Shown piece by piece: positions 1 to 11,573 of a stretch of DNA of 64,000 bases (the stretch's first letter is position 1; the number at the start of each line of letters is the position of its first letter). The stretch covers positions 399,722 to 463,721 of the forward strand of contig CAJJDP010000068.1 in NCBI GenBank assembly GCA_905182995.1. Direction: 5' to 3'. Made by a program: the position numbers and the translations under genes. Origin of the DNA: Paramecium octaurelia. Taxonomy: Eukaryota; Ciliophora; Oligohymenophorea; Peniculida; Parameciidae. A model generated the notes under the pieces. The model was not told where the DNA came from. It did no database searches and saw only the letters and a program-made list of their open reading frames with translations.

Positions 1-372
1 GAAAACTCTTTTTATCGTGAAAATATTATGAAAGGTTATCAATTTTCTCTGCCTTCTCTTTGTAAGCCTTCCTTTACAGAATAGTAACATCAAGTTGAAC
101 GGCTTTATTAATCCAAAACAGTGAAGAATAGCAAATCAGATTTGCAGTAGATACTGAGTTATTGTGATTCTACTGGTAAAATAGAATAGAAATAAAAACA
201 TCGTGTGAATTAAAGTGAAATATTAAAAAATTAGATGAGTAATTATTCGATAAAGGAAAATAAATAGAACTAACATGAGTAAGAATAAAGTAAATAGCAA
301 TCAACAGAAGAAATGAAAAATAACAAGGAATAAGAAACATCAAATCAGAATTAATAAGAAGAATAATAATGA
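1..372 (+). CDS. 3' end of an unrecognised gene (partial)
   Basis: Frame 1 is open from the left edge to TGA at 370-372 when TAA/TAG are read as Gln, giving the last 123 residues of a protein that starts outside the window. The first third is mixed in composition (FSLPSLCKPSFTEQQHQVER). The rest is a low-complexity tail rich in Gln, Asn, Lys and Glu, as in many Paramecium proteins. No domain is recognised. It faces the selenoprotein W gene tail to tail, with only about 155 bp between the two stop codons. The Gln-rich tail could also be chance read-through of AT-rich DNA, so the exact end is moderately certain. Confidence 0.5.
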
Positions 373-427
373 TGATATGTATTTATTAAAATTTTAATAA
401 AATTTTATATCAGATTTTAAATCATTA

Positions 428-494
428 AAAGATCCTATATTTAAATCAGAGTCCAACTGTAATATTTTAAGAAGGATTCTTCATTTTAGGTCTT
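428..494 (-). promoter_or_regulatory. SECIS-like element in the selW 3' UTR
   Basis: It lies 35-100 nt downstream of the selenoprotein W stop codon. Read on the minus strand there is an ATGA (484-481), then 12 nt ending in an A-run (468-465) placed as in the SECIS apical loop, then the partner TGA (448-446). The stem between them pairs AGAATCC (480-474) with GGACTCT (454-448), with one A-C mismatch. Below the quartet, AAGACCTA can pair with TAGGATCTT with one bulge. This order (AUGA, loop AA, UGA) is the eukaryotic SECIS core. The fold was done by eye. Confidence 0.7.
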
Positions 495-528
495 GAGAAG
501 ATCTAAATTGATATGTTTATGTATTCTT

Positions 529-872
529 TCAGTTTTCAATAAAATTGACAAGCTTCTTCATAGCTTTCTCAGCTGAAAATGCTCCGAAAGGGCCATCTCC
601 ACCTAATTTAGAGTGAATTTTTTCAGATTTAGCATCCTTTCTAGTCACGGTTATTTCCATTTCTCCTGTTATTTTATCTTAGGATTTGCTTGTCACTTCA
701 GCTTGAGGATACAATGATTTAATGTATTGTTAGGCCAAGTTGTATTGTGACCAATATCCTCATCCACCACAATAGGTGATATGAACTAGATGATAAATGA
801 ATAGGAAATACCTTTGAATTATTTATCTTTAGAAGTTTTAAGTGTTGAAATGTTCTCAGGTAATTTGATCAT
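529..872 (-). CDS. SELENOW: Selenoprotein W-like (Rdx family), contains selenocysteine
   Basis: A thioredoxin-like fold selenoprotein with the CxxU redox motif, expected to be a small cytosolic thiol/selenol oxidoreductase. The 105-residue protein starts at the ATG at 872. It has one 26-nt intron (786-811, GTATTT...CTAG) and an in-frame TGA at 760-762 within the motif Y-C-G-G-U-G-Y (Cys26, Sec29). The conserved C-terminal half follows (KLGGDGPFGAFSAEKAMKKL) and a final TGA at 529-531. Length and motif position match the SelW family (about 90-110 aa). TGA is the only stop codon in this genome, so decoding needs a SECIS; a good candidate lies just downstream. The spliced length is an exact multiple of three. 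No splice choice removes the internal TGA. Confidence 0.9.
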
Positions 873-1045
873 GAAATAATTAATAATATCTTATTATAAT
901 ATAAAATTCACTTAAAAGTGTTAAAAATAATGGATCAATAATAATTAAAAAAAATAGTCCAAGAAATTGTTATAAAACATTGTAAAAACAGAAAAAGCTT
1001 TGCAAAAATGAAATATTTGTGATTTATATTGTAATGTGTAATGTA

Positions 1046-1518
1046 TCAAGCTACAAGTATGCATGCTCCTCCTACTGCTTTGATTCTTCTCTCTGCAGTT
1101 TTGCTAAAGAACTTAGCTTTGACAACGACTGGTTAATTTGGAAGTCTGCCTTTTCCTAGGACTTTGAAATAACCAGCTTTGGTGACATCAATAACAGCAG
1201 CCTTGTCCTTTGATTTTGCATATTTTTCTCTGGTTTCATCAGTGACAAGTGACCATAATTTATCAATGTTGACTACAGGTCTGTGGAGTGTGTTTTTTTT
1301 CAAATGGAAATGTCTCATACCGGTCTAGAGGAGGAATAGGAGTAGATGGATACTTTTTGGAAATAACCTGGATGGTATTTATTGAAATTGATTCTATGAT
1401 GTGTTAAACCTCCTGAAACACCTCTACCACTTGGATGTTTTCTGTGTTTGCCAACTCTACCGTAACCATGGCATACATGTCCTCTCATTTTTCTACACTT
1501 TCTCAATCTGCTGACCAT
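1046..1518 (-). CDS. RPL27A: 60S ribosomal protein uL15 (L27A)
   Basis: A component of the large cytosolic ribosomal subunit. The 147-residue product has the family signature near the N-terminus ([20 protein letters not shown]), then [16 protein letters not shown] and, after the intron, [10 protein letters not shown]. One 29-nt intron (1325-1353) interrupts the gene after the YFQK codons. Without splicing the reading frame would stop early, so two apparent short ORFs belong to one gene. The start ATG at 1518 gives the basic N-terminus [13 protein letters not shown]. Length agrees with eukaryotic L27A (about 148 aa). Confidence 0.97.
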
Positions 1519-1865
1519 TGTATTAAATTTTAAAAAAAAGATTTTAATATGTGATTAATACCCTGATTGAATATATAAATCGAAATAAATCGGGAGTGGA
1601 GATTACCTAGAAATGTGAATTACTGTTAATTAACTATTGCGCCAATAAGTTGATGGAGAGAGTATTATTAAAAAGGATTAAATAAATAATTAAAAATGTA
1701 AAATGATGCAATCGATTATCTGAAAATCTTCACTTCATTAACTATATTCAAAGCGTTCTGTTCTGGTGTGCATCGCTATAAAGTTAACTAGATGCCATCC
1801 TCACATTACGAAACCGTAAATAAGTGATCATGATATTATGATAGGAATCAACTTTGGCTGTTCTG

Positions 1866-2687
1866 ATGAAAATTCAGATGCAATTCAATTTTCTACTTCT
1901 TCATTCCACATTGTTTTTTAAACACTTGGATAATGTTTCGGAAATGGGTTAATTCAACCTCATCCTAATGATATCAACAAGCCTTTTTGCTCTGACCTTA
2001 TTGCTGACAGATTACAGATGGCTTTTGAAAATATATAGATACGAAAATCATATCCTCAGAGAAGATTACCCAATATTTGAATTCTTGGGGATACAAGTCT
2101 TTATGATGTTTGGATGCGCCTTGCTCATAACTATTTAATGGTTCACAATTCCAATTCTTTCGGATCTAATGTATCAACTTTTATGCATCTACAAAATACC
2201 ATAAATCATTAAATGTCATCAAAATAACCAACTGCCCAACATCACCTATTTCTGCTTTCTCGAAGACTATTGCATTTTAATTTTTTTCTCCTACTACAGA
2301 GGTTGCCCCAGCAATATCTTTAAACTCCAAGAAAACCTGGGAATTTGCATAAGCGTAGCCATTTTCATATGCATTCAGCAGTGTATTCTACTCTATTAGT
2401 TTCATGTCAAACCCTAACTCTACTACAATAAGTCTTAGGTCGAGGAATTTGCCAAATAAATAAGGGAACAAAACATTTATTCAACCTTTGATGACTTGGT
2501 TACTAACAGCAACGTTGAGTGTGCAATTTGTCTTCAGGGCATTGAAATAACTAATTCTTCATAAATTTAACTTGATTCTTAGGATTCAATAGTTTTGACT
2601 CGTTGTTCTCACAAGTTTCACGAAAGTTGTTTGATAGTTTGGCTGAAAGTCAAAAAGCAATGCCCAGTGTGCAGACACTAATTCTGA
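1866..2687 (+). CDS. Multi-pass membrane RING-H2 finger protein (probable E3 ligase)
   Basis: A 273-residue intronless protein with Gln encoded by TAA/TAG. The N-terminal two thirds carry about four hydrophobic segments, including FNLILMISTSLFALTLLLTD and VFMMFGCALLITI. The C-terminus is a RING-H2 finger: C-A-I-C-L, a spacer, then C-S-H-K-F-H-E-S-C and C-P-V-C-R-H (Cys-His-His-Cys order). Membrane RING-H2 proteins are typically ubiquitin ligases acting on membrane proteins; the substrate is unknown. An in-frame TGA lies just upstream of the chosen ATG. The zinc ligands all appear intact. Confidence 0.85.
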
Positions 2688-2791
2688 TTGATTCAATATT
2701 GTTTTTATCTTTTACGCATTAATTATTTCTCGATTATATATGAGAACATTGATATTTACTATAATTTTATATGTAAAACACTTCATAATAT

Positions 2792-3162
2792 TCAAGCCAC
2801 TGTATGAATTAGGGTCCAAGTTAATAAAAATTCACCCACTGAAGCTCCTAATCCCTCTGTGTATATTTCTGTATTCTCTATTTTATCTTCATCGACCTAA
2901 TCAATCATTTTGCAGATAGTACTTATTTGTATTTGAAAACATAATAGTATGAAAAACCCATCGACAAAAACAAAAATCCCAAAATTGTCAATATGCCTTG
3001 TAAATGTAAAAATCCTGCCGCTAATCCTAGAAGGACTGAAACTATTTGTCTCACAAAGAAAAGTGCTGTTTTGATTTGATCAGGACTTGCTTAATCGTTT
3101 GTGGATAAAGAGAAACTCAAAAACTCACCTAGAGACTAGAAACCTTCCTTTTTTAAAGGCAT
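2792..3162 (-). CDS. RAB5-interacting protein family (RAB5IF/EMC6-like) membrane protein
   Basis: A 114-residue protein with one 26-nt intron (2897-2922). After a polar N-terminus (MPLKKEGFQSLGEFLSFSLS) come a helix starting IKTALFFVRQIVSVLLGLAA and a second hydrophobic stretch ILTILGFLFLSMGFSYYYVF. Then follow the acidic K-Q-V-D-E-D segment and a C-terminal helix GASVGEFLLTWTLIHTVA. This pattern (two helices, a short acidic loop, a last helix) matches the Rab5ip/C20orf24 family, implicated in ER membrane insertion or respiratory-complex assembly. Without splicing, TGA would cut the protein before the acidic loop. It is divergent from the RING gene's end by about 100 bp (tail to tail). Confidence 0.8.
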
Positions 3163-3196
3163 TCAATAATATAAATTTATTAAAAATAAATATAAC

Positions 3197-3608
3197 ATGG
3201 GAAAAATTATAATCGAATACCTTGAAGGCAAGAAAATTTATGCTTGTAAGAACTGCAATGTTCATCTTTCCAGCCAAGACTACTTGACTTCTAAAGTAAT
3301 TCCTTGAGTTAAGTTATAGCAATTCACAGGAAAGTCTGGAACCGCATTTCTCTTCGAAAAAGGGTAAGAGTAACAATAATAAAAGTGTGAACTATCTGAC
3401 AGGCATACCAGAAGATAAAAGGCTAAGAACTGGATTGCATACCACTCAAGACATCATGTGCATCAAATGTCAAACATATCTCGGATGGAAATATGTAATG
3501 CCATGAATTACAATATTAAAGCTGCATGCTTATGAGTAATCTGAGAAGTACAAGGAAGGCAAAATCATTTTAGAAAAACTGTTCTTGACCAAAATCAAGT
3601 GGAATTGA
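3197..3608 (+). CDS. Yippee-like zinc-binding protein
   Basis: A 112-residue Yippee/Mis18-type protein. Three introns of 24, 22 and 27 nt (3296-3319, 3364-3385, 3495-3521) must be removed; together they restore an exact multiple of three. The zinc ligands are two CxxC knuckles: C-K-N-C near residue 17 and C-I-K-C in the second half. Around them are family motifs: KSGTAFLF, LRTGLHTTQDIMC, TYLGWKY and SEKYKEGKIILE. Yippee proteins are small nuclear/centrosomal zinc proteins of unclear biochemical role. The 3' end lies only 34 bp from the opposing surface-protein gene. Confidence 0.93.
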
Positions 3609-3642
3609 TTTACTATCTTTAAATTATAAAATCATAATAAAA

Positions 3643-6600
3643 TCATTCTATTAATGAGACTCTCTCCCCTAAGTTGTTAAATTTATATTGGTGATAAAAG
3701 TTCAACCCTATATTCATCATATTCACACCCAAAATCTCCAAAAATGTTGTGTGTATTTACCTTAATTCCAACATGCTAGTAATTGCAATGGTTATTTATA
3801 AAATAGAATACAGTAAAGATTACCTAAGGGAAATAGCAATCTGTCTCAAAATCTCATTCTTGTATTGCCATCTGCTATCCCACTTTGGATGTCTATTCAA
3901 TTTAGATGTCTGGATTATGAAGAAGACATAATTGAATAAATATGATATCCAAAAAACGGTTTTAATAGACCAATATTCCTTCTTAAATTGCTGATATTTC
4001 GTATCAAGCATAATATAAGTTTTAAGTTATAGTAAGCTATTCAATTACAACATAATTTGAAATGCCAATAAAGAAAACGATAGAAAGGCTAAGTCATACA
4101 ATCCTGATATTAAAAACCTATCAATTCAATTGAAATAAATACTTTATGATGAGAAAAATGCCGATTCCATTTTCTAGTAGGGAGAAATATGAAAAACAAA
4201 TGGTTTTTGAAATACTTGAGTAATTTAGAATCTTAATTATAATGGTGTAGAGGCAAATTAAAAATATTATTAACAAAAGACCAGGAAAATTATAAATGAC
4301 TAAGAAAACCTATTCATCAATAATTTAGTTGTTAGTTTAGTTTTGATTATTATTAGTTTGATTAGTGTTGTTATGATCTGTGTAATAATCTTGAGTAACA
4401 CATTAATTTAAATAAAGATCTAAATCTCCCTCGCATTCTAAACATATTTCTTTCTCTAAAAATGCACAAGCTGTACACTTTCCAATTGAGCAAGGATAGC
4501 ATTGGCCATTTAATGCGTAATAATTGATTGGACATTCATCTATGCAAGTAGAGTTATATAGATATCCAACCAAACATATTGAACATTTATCATAACTTTC
4601 ACATTCAGCACAATCATTTGAACATTATAATGAGATGGATTACCTAAAATATCCTTATTATTGGATTTCTCCTTTATAATATGTAGTAAGTTTATAGGTG
4701 AATAAGTAGACATATTGATTCGGAATAGTAAAAAATCTGAATGGAATTTCTAATAAACCATTCCCTTCAATATAGATATACACAATCTAATTCTATTCTT
4801 ATTTACAACCATCACAATATATTATAATGTTTCCTTCATATCTTATTACATCCACTTAAAACTATAAGGCAATTCGTAATAATGCTTCTTTCATTTATAT
4901 AAATTTGTTATCCATAAGTTGTATATTTGATAACTAAATCTTTTCAAATTCCCAATCCTGGAACTTAGAACTGAAAATAGCTATTTAATCTTCATTCTTA
5001 TCTACTAAGGTAAATTACCATTCTATTAATTAAGGTTTAGAAGGATTTTACGGTTATGAAATAAGGAGATGCAAAACTTAGTGTTTTTTCATTAGGGGCA
5101 AATTAATTATCTCAGTATTGCAATCAAAGTTATTTTGTTAAAAATTCAAGAATTAACACTACAGCTTTTACTTAATGATCAAATTAGTAGGATAATGAAT
5201 TTTCAATTTATCTTATTCATTTATGTCACAAGGTAATTCTATACTAAATTACCATTGATTTAATGCATTTAATTCTCTTGTAGTGGTTTATGGAACAATT
5301 TAAAATTTATTTGGTTTAAAAAATAATTAATATTCGATTTAACTTTGTTAACATTCCTTAGCATATGTCGAAATAAATAATTTTGATTCCTTTGCTAATC
5401 TCGGTGTTTCTATATTATGAATGACATCCTTATTTTTGGATAATTCTATCACTGAAAAATTTATCTTCTTGCAATTTTGGCATTGAATATCATTTATGTT
5501 AATTGAATCTTCAAAACGAAGTTAAACTCTATATTCACTCTCTAAAGAAACAGATAAGGTAGTCTTATCTACAGTTAATTAACTGCTTAAAGATATTTAT
5601 ACATTCTTAATTAACTAATTAGGTTTCTGAATCAGAACTACATCTGATAATAGTTATTCTCTAAATTAATCATTTTAATAAGCCTGTGATTCAAATCTAC
5701 TAGTTAAACATATTGTTGATGGGTTTTTAATCCAAAACGTAAAACTAAATAATGTTCCACTTACTATTTAACTCTCCCATGAATCTAAATTCAATTCTTT
5801 GGGGAATTGGATATAAATAACACCATTTAGGATGGGGTTTTACAATTCAATGTTTATATATAGATTGGTATCTTCATCTACTACTTCAGTATCTCTACTA
5901 ACTATAAAACTCTTATATGTATTTGGCTCAATAGAATAAACAATATCTCCAAATAAACTTGCACTTATTTTATTAATTAAAAATGAGAATATTATGTCTT
6001 ACTTATACTCTAAATTCTAAAATTAGAATTCAACTTTTAATCTAAACTCTTCTAATAATTATTCATTAAAATCAGTTATAGAAATAACATTGTCATTCTA
6101 AACAAATGATTTTTCAATATCATTTATAATTAATTTATCAATCACCAACAATTTTGATAAGGTAACTTACAAATCTGAATTAGCAAGTATATATTTTTAA
6201 GAGTCCAGTAATATTTATAAAGTTGTCTATTGTGTTGCATAACTATTAGAGCTCACTAAAATTAAAATGAAGTATACCTTTCACTATTCTATCTATTTCA
6301 GATGGAGCATATGCCCCAAAATTGAATTAACCTTCAGATAATTTATTGTCGCTGTTAAAAATTTTAGCAGTGGCTGTATATACTTCTAAATTAGAAGGAA
6401 ATGTAAAGTTATTAATAGTAAAGGAGTGCTGACTTTCATTATAAAGGAACTCCACATTTCGATTGAATACATAAATGATATTTTCTTTTGATTGGCAATC
6501 CTGTCCATTCGATAGTCCAGTGAAATTTGTGCAAGATATAAAATGACTAGTGAATACTGGGAATTCTAATTATAAATATAAATCCTGAAACATTATAGGT

Positions 6601-7124
6601 TTATGCTCAATTTAATAAAAGTCGTATTCGAATGAAAATTAAAGGTTAGACCTTTCAAACGTGACACCATTTCCGTCAGCCTAACATTTCAATTAATCAT
6701 CTTTAATTTCCAAGACTAAAAACATATTTATTGTTTTTGTTCCATTTATTATTGTAATCTTGATGATTTTTTCTCCAGGAGTTGGAGGATTTTTTATTTT
6801 AGTAAAGGAGGCCAACAAAAAGTAAATTTATCGATCTTCGCTATTATATATTACTTTAGGAGGTTAAATTTGGAGTGGATATTAACAGTCAACGTTGAAA
6901 GCTGGATCGCTCATATCAAATTCACTTAATGTTATTGCTATCAACTTTGTGATCTTCTTTAGGTATTAACCTTTAAAAGTAATCTACAAATCCATTTAAT
7001 TGTAGGAATTAACTTTTTCATATTAATAGGTAAGGGTAATATCAATATCTGTGTCACTCTTGACCAATTCAAATGAAGTGGCTTTTAGGATTAGAAGTGG
7101 CAGTAGTGTTAGTTTTAATAGCAT
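3643..7124 (-). CDS. Large cysteine-rich multi-pass membrane surface protein
   Basis: About 1,144 residues after removing two introns (6256-6277, 22 nt; 4118-4142, 25 nt); the spliced length is a multiple of three. It begins with a signal peptide (MLLKLTLLPLLILKATSFEL) and a long beta-rich extracellular region. A furin-like cysteine-rich block follows near 4390-4640 (C-S-N-D-C-A-E-C..., C-Y-P-C, C-T-A-C, C-L-E-C), then an Asn/Gln-rich linker. The C-terminal third has several hydrophobic helices (FLVIYNFPGLLLIIFLICLY, ENGIGIFLIIKFLISGLYDL, VFWISYLFNYVFFII). The layout, a big ectodomain, a Cys-rich stalk and multi-pass C-terminus, is shared with the damaged gene at 42-45.6 kb. A specific function cannot be assigned. 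Confidence 0.75.
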
Positions 7125-7402
7125 TTTCAATAATAATAACTAAATTCAACATTTTATTTCAACTATTTGTTTTTTGGAGATTTCCACTAAAAGTTTACTT
7201 TTTTCACTAAAATAATAATATATATTTAATATATAATTCATATACAAGAAGAGTTAGGTTGAAATTCTGTATTCAATTGTGTTTTTTATTGATTACTCCT
7301 CTATTTTAAGTATCAATCAATCCTTGGCATTAATAGTATTTGCATTAAATAGTTAATTATGAAAAATAATATTATTATTAAAATTATCACATAGATCATA
7401 AT

Positions 7403-7685
7403 ATGCACTCCAAATTTCAGAAAGAAATTTTGTAATTTTATAGATAAGTGCTTAAGTGGGCCAATCTGAAACCAGAGCCAGCAAAATCAACTATTAAAAT
7501 CTATGTTTAGAATGAGTATCGAAAGAATTAAAATATACCAAAAAAGAAATTAGATAGGGTATTTTCTTGATTAATATCTAGATTGATTTTCTCTTCAGAT
7601 AAGGAAAGAATAAGTACGAAATATGGAAGGTATAGAATTTTCATATATTAAGGATGCAAAAATTGACTAAATATAAATTAAATGA
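7403..7685 (+). CDS. LYR-motif protein, SDHAF1-like assembly factor
   Basis: A 78-residue protein with two 23-nt introns (7559-7581, 7630-7652). The N-terminus holds an LYR-type motif (KEILQFYRQVLKWA), then VQNEYRKNQNIPKKKLDRI and the conserved F-L-F-R-Q-G-K-N-K-Y-E-I-W. In the SDHAF1 branch of the LYR superfamily this R-G-x-x-x segment is diagnostic, so a role in iron-sulphur loading of mitochondrial complex II is likely. With both introns removed the frame ends at TGA 7683, 26 bp before the opposing gene; unspliced reading would run into that gene. Confidence 0.8.
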
Positions 7686-7710
7686 TTTATAGTAAAAATT
7701 TATTAAACTT

Positions 7711-8246
7711 TCAAGGTTTGCCTTTTTTTATTTTTTCTTAGAATTGACAAGGCTTTTCGCATTCTGTATGTGTACAATGATGGCGTTTTACAAGTTACTT
7801 ACAACATTTGCATTCCTTTTCCTTTGACTCTCTCCTTTTCCTCAATTTCCCATTTTAAGAATCTGATTAACTATCCAATACAAAGTCATCCTCCTTAGAC
7901 ATTAAGTCATCTAAGTTGACTTACACAGGTAAATCAGCTATAAAATAGAATGATGTTAGAGTGATACGTGAATTCTTGACTTTGATAACATCCAAAAGTT
8001 TTGTAATTTAATCATTTGGTAATCTTTCAAAGATTTTGATCAAATCATCACTCACTTTTCTTGATATTTTAATTTATCCTCTTTCATCATTTAACTTAAC
8101 CTTCTTTTCAATTGAGTCATTTTCACTTTAACTACTATTTTCTTGTATCCTATGATCCTGTTTCCTTAATTTAAAACTACCCCTTACTTATTATCCAATC
8201 CAGAAGACTTAGAATGACACTCAGAGGATTCAGAATTCTAAAACAT
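7711..8246 (-). CDS. Unrecognised protein with a Cys/His-rich C-terminus
   Basis: A 170-residue protein with one 23-nt intron (8165-8187). The N-terminal half is polar and charged (Ser/Gln/Glu/Lys). The middle has a folded-looking segment (VSDDLIKIFERLPNDQITKL) that could be a small alpha-helical unit. The C-terminal 45 residues hold a zinc-finger-like cluster: C-K-C-C-K, then R-H-H-C-T-H, C-E-K-P-C. Spacing does not fit a named finger that I recognise. A nuclear or regulatory role is only inference. The start at 8246 gives the longest frame in phase with the spliced exon. Confidence 0.7.
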
Positions 8247-8870
8247 ATTTTTTCTAATATATATAAAATATTAATAAATAATTCATTTTTCAATGCTTTA
8301 TTGCTTTTATATTGAATTTATATAAAACTGATTCCAAACTCAATAATATTTATGAATCCCACACTAGACTAAACTTCTAATAGTTTAATTTGAGTGTTGT
8401 GAATAACCATTCTGAATAAACTATTCTATTGATTTAGTAATAAGGATTTTAAATGAATCATAAGTCTGGTCAGCAAGTAAAGAGCAAAATAATATTTTTT
8501 AATTCTGAAGTTTCAGAATATATTATTTGATTTGAATTCTATTTATAAATTGTAAAGTGATTAGTAAAGGAAGCATTAAAATATAAAATTATCCTAATAC
8601 TTCATCATACCAAATGAGAAAGTAAGAATATTCCTTTTATTTTGATTGATTATAGAAATTGCTAAGTATATTCAATATTAAAAATAACATTTGATTATAT
8701 GCATTAGTTTCTTTCTTTGTACCTTTAATAGTTACTCATTTCTTTTTAAAAGAGCGGTAAAATCGAAATAATAAATGAGATTAATAAAATCCATTTTCAC
8801 TTTATTAATCACTTTTATATATAAGTGTTTAGTTTTTAACGATAATAATAATTTATTTAATATTAACAGA
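8247..8870. other. AT-rich intergenic spacer
   Basis: Divergent promoters for the flanking genes are expected here. No convincing gene is seen. A short inverted repeat, ATTCTGAA-g-TTTCAGAAT, lies at about 8500-8519; its meaning is unknown. Confidence 0.4.
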
Positions 8871-9892
8871 ATGATCATCGAAAATCAAAGATGTTTTGGA
8901 AAGGAAATAGCAAATTCAACTTTGCATCAATCCAAGGACATAGGCATGATTGTGGAAAAACATAAAAAACCTTTCTCCATTATACCAAAAGTTTTTGCAA
9001 TGAGTTTGGATGATAAAGAAAATAAACTGTTTAGAAGAGAATCAGAAAAATTACAAATTGAAATAGAAACTGAAAAGAGCAAGGATGTTAAAAATCCTTA
9101 AAATGTTGAGTTATATTCCAATGAAATTTTACAACACCTGCTGATTGAGGAAGTAATATTATTAGACTATTAAAGAATAAATATACAATAAATTAGTATA
9201 TGACACCTGAGTAACAGCCAGACATCAACATAAAAATGAGAGCCATTCTTGTGGATTGGCTAGTTGATGTTCATGCCAAATTCAAGTTGAAGGATGAAAC
9301 ACTTTACATTACAATCTCTTTAATTGATCGATACTTGGCTCTGGCACAAGTCACAAGAATGAGGTTACAACTAGTGGGTGTGGCTGCCCTCTTTATAGCT
9401 TGTAAATACGAAGAAATCTACCCTCCTGCTTTGAAGGATTTCGTTTACATAACAGATAATGCGTATGTGAAAAGTGATGTTTTGGAAATGGAAGGTTTAA
9501 TGCTACAAGCCTTAAATTTCAATATATGCAATCCCACTGCTTATTAATTCTTACAAAAATACTCAACCAATTTAGATCCGAAAGATAAAGCGTTAGCTTA
9601 ATATATACTGGAATTGGCTCTAGTTGAATATAAATTTATTATATATAAGCCATCTTAGATTGTCCAATCTGTTATATTTTTAGTTAATAAGATTAGGTAA
9701 TACTATAATATTTATCATAGAACTCCCACTTATAAAACATCGAATGAGAATCAATTAAAGCCTTGCGCTAAAGAATTATGCACATTACTCTAAACAGCAG
9801 ATCTAAGTTCCCTCTAAGCAGTAAGGAAGAAATTCAATTCTTCTAAATTTTTTGAGGTTTCGAGAATTAAAGTAGAAAAAACAAACAAATGA
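8871..9892 (+). CDS. B-type mitotic cyclin
   Basis: A 324-residue cyclin with two introns (9153-9175, 23 nt; 9697-9720, 24 nt). The cyclin box starts with M-R-A-I-L-V-D-W-L-V-D-V-H and continues with LKDETLYITISLIDRYLA, LVGVAALFIACKYEEIYPP and DFVYITDNAY, all hallmarks of A/B-type cyclins. A second cyclin fold follows (NPTAYQFLQKYS...). It should bind and activate a CDK. An in-frame ATG 96 bp upstream (8775) would add a hydrophobic stretch encoded by UTR-like AT-rich DNA, so the ATG at 8871 is preferred. No clear destruction box is seen in the short N-terminus. Confidence 0.92.
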
Positions 9893-10490
9893 TTGTAGTT
9901 TTAAATGTCTTGTTTCTTTGACTTTCACTCAAATTTTAAATTTAAGTTTTTCAATAATTATAAAGAATTATCATTACTTTCTAAAAAATAAGAAGAAGTA
10001 AAATAAATTAACGATTATTTTGAATAAATAGATTTACAATATCTGAATAAATGAATTTAAGAAGAATAATCTTTAATATCTATTAAAAAGTTATTTTTTG
10101 ATTAGCTTAATATCTTTATTTGATTTAAATTACAATTTTTGTTTTTTTAAAAATGTATATCTAGAATTGAGAAGAATAATAATATAAGTTGAGAAATTCT
10201 ATCTTACTTCTGTTGATAATTAAAACATTTGTTTACATTCAAATATTCCAATTAAATAATTAACTTCTATTGAAATTAAACATCACTCAAGATTCTACTC
10301 TCAATTATCTTAGTATCATAAAGAATCTTCAATCATTTTATCTGAAAATGCTTTGATTTATCAATTTTAAGGAATATATAGTTATTTATACAAAAAAGTA
10401 ACATTTATTTAGTTAATTTACAGTAGTAATCTAAATGTGGTTTGGTGATTAAACAAATAATATTGAATATATTTAATAAAAAGATGAATC
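9893..10490. other. AT-rich spacer with ambiguous open frames
   Basis: Several plus-strand frames stay open because only TGA stops (for example about 9907-10053 and 10040-10449), but no frame has a domain, a proper start and matching introns. It is treated as a spacer, possibly with remnants of a decayed gene. Confidence 0.35.
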
Positions 10491-11573
10491 TCATCTTCCT
10501 GACCATGATGCAACTTATTTCTTGAATATGATGATGACTTATTCAATGATAGCATTTTCTTCATCTCTCTTGGCCTTGGCTTCAGCATAGTCTTCTCTCT
10601 TGTTTTCTAAGTCGGATTAAGCTTAATCTAAAGCATCTTATGACTCTTGGAGAATGATCTTTGATTTGGCTTATTAGGCTAAGGCAGCTTGGATTTACTA
10701 AGGAGATATGGAGGATAATTGTTACAGTTGCCAATCTGTCTGCATAAACTTATTTTCTTTCGTATTCAACTTTGAGGTTTGCAACTTCGGCTTCGCTCAA
10801 AGAGACCCATCCTGCTAATTCCCATGAGGCATTAATTTCATTGACTTCAAGAGCTTCAAGTGAGGCTTAAAGGTTGGCTTCAAGTGATTCTAATACTGAC
10901 AAAACTCTTTCTGCTAATGTGGCTCCTCTGCTTACTGAACCGTCTTCTTATTTGTTGGCCAATTGGAGGAATGACTTTAATTCTTATTCTTAGAATGTGC
11001 TACTGTATTGCTTCAACTTGTCAGCAACACTGTGAACTTAGACTAATTCAAAGGAGTCTCCATTGATAATATATCCTGCGACATCTTATTTGAGGACTCT
11101 GACAACTTCGAGTGCTTCTCTGTTTTATTTGATTGATCTAACAAACAATTGATTGCTGAGGCACTATTCATCAAGAAGGACTTAAATCTTTCTAGCAATT
11201 TCATCTTGTCTTTGTTCATTCCAAGCGAGGTAATTTTTGGTGTCGTGGAGTTCTTATTCGAATTGTGCTCTGTTTTCAATTGATTATTAAAACAATTTTT
11301 GGTTGAGATTCTTGATTTTTGTGAATTGTTCAATTGTTCTAAAATTAATTAATAAAATTACTATGCTCCAACCCATTCGTCTGTTTCATTCTTTTAATCA
11401 GCAGCAAATTAGGCATCCTTGTTTGATTAAATCAAATCATTGAGTAATCCAAACACTGTATCAATAGCATCACTTGCCTTTGTTCCAGTCTAAAGGAGGG
11501 CAAGGATTTGATCCTTAGTTGATGTTGCTGATGCGAATGTGACCAACAATACAAGGGCGATTGCCAATTTCAT
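10491..11573 (-). CDS. Trichocyst matrix protein (secretory granule core protein)
   Basis: A 343-residue secretory protein with two introns (11339-11361, 23 nt; 10698-10725, 28 nt). It starts with a signal peptide (MKLAIALVLLVTFASA) and then is almost entirely helical coiled coil rich in Gln, Glu, Ala and Leu, with blocks such as LLQTGTKASDAIDTVFGLLN and SWELAGWVSLSEAEVANLK. Size, signal peptide and helix-rich acidic composition match Paramecium TMP proproteins. These are cleaved in the granule and crystallise into the expandable trichocyst matrix. Base composition is visibly richer in GC than the surroundings, as expected of a highly expressed gene. Confidence 0.93.

Noticed and set aside
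8775-8870. Upstream in-frame ATG of the cyclin, adding a hydrophobic leader
   Set aside because: Cyclins have no signal peptide and the added DNA has UTR-like composition; ATG 8871 is preferred.
9907-10449. Plus-strand frames after the cyclin gene, up to 135 codons open
   Set aside because: With only TGA as stop in AT-rich DNA such lengths occur by chance; no start, intron set or domain supports a gene.
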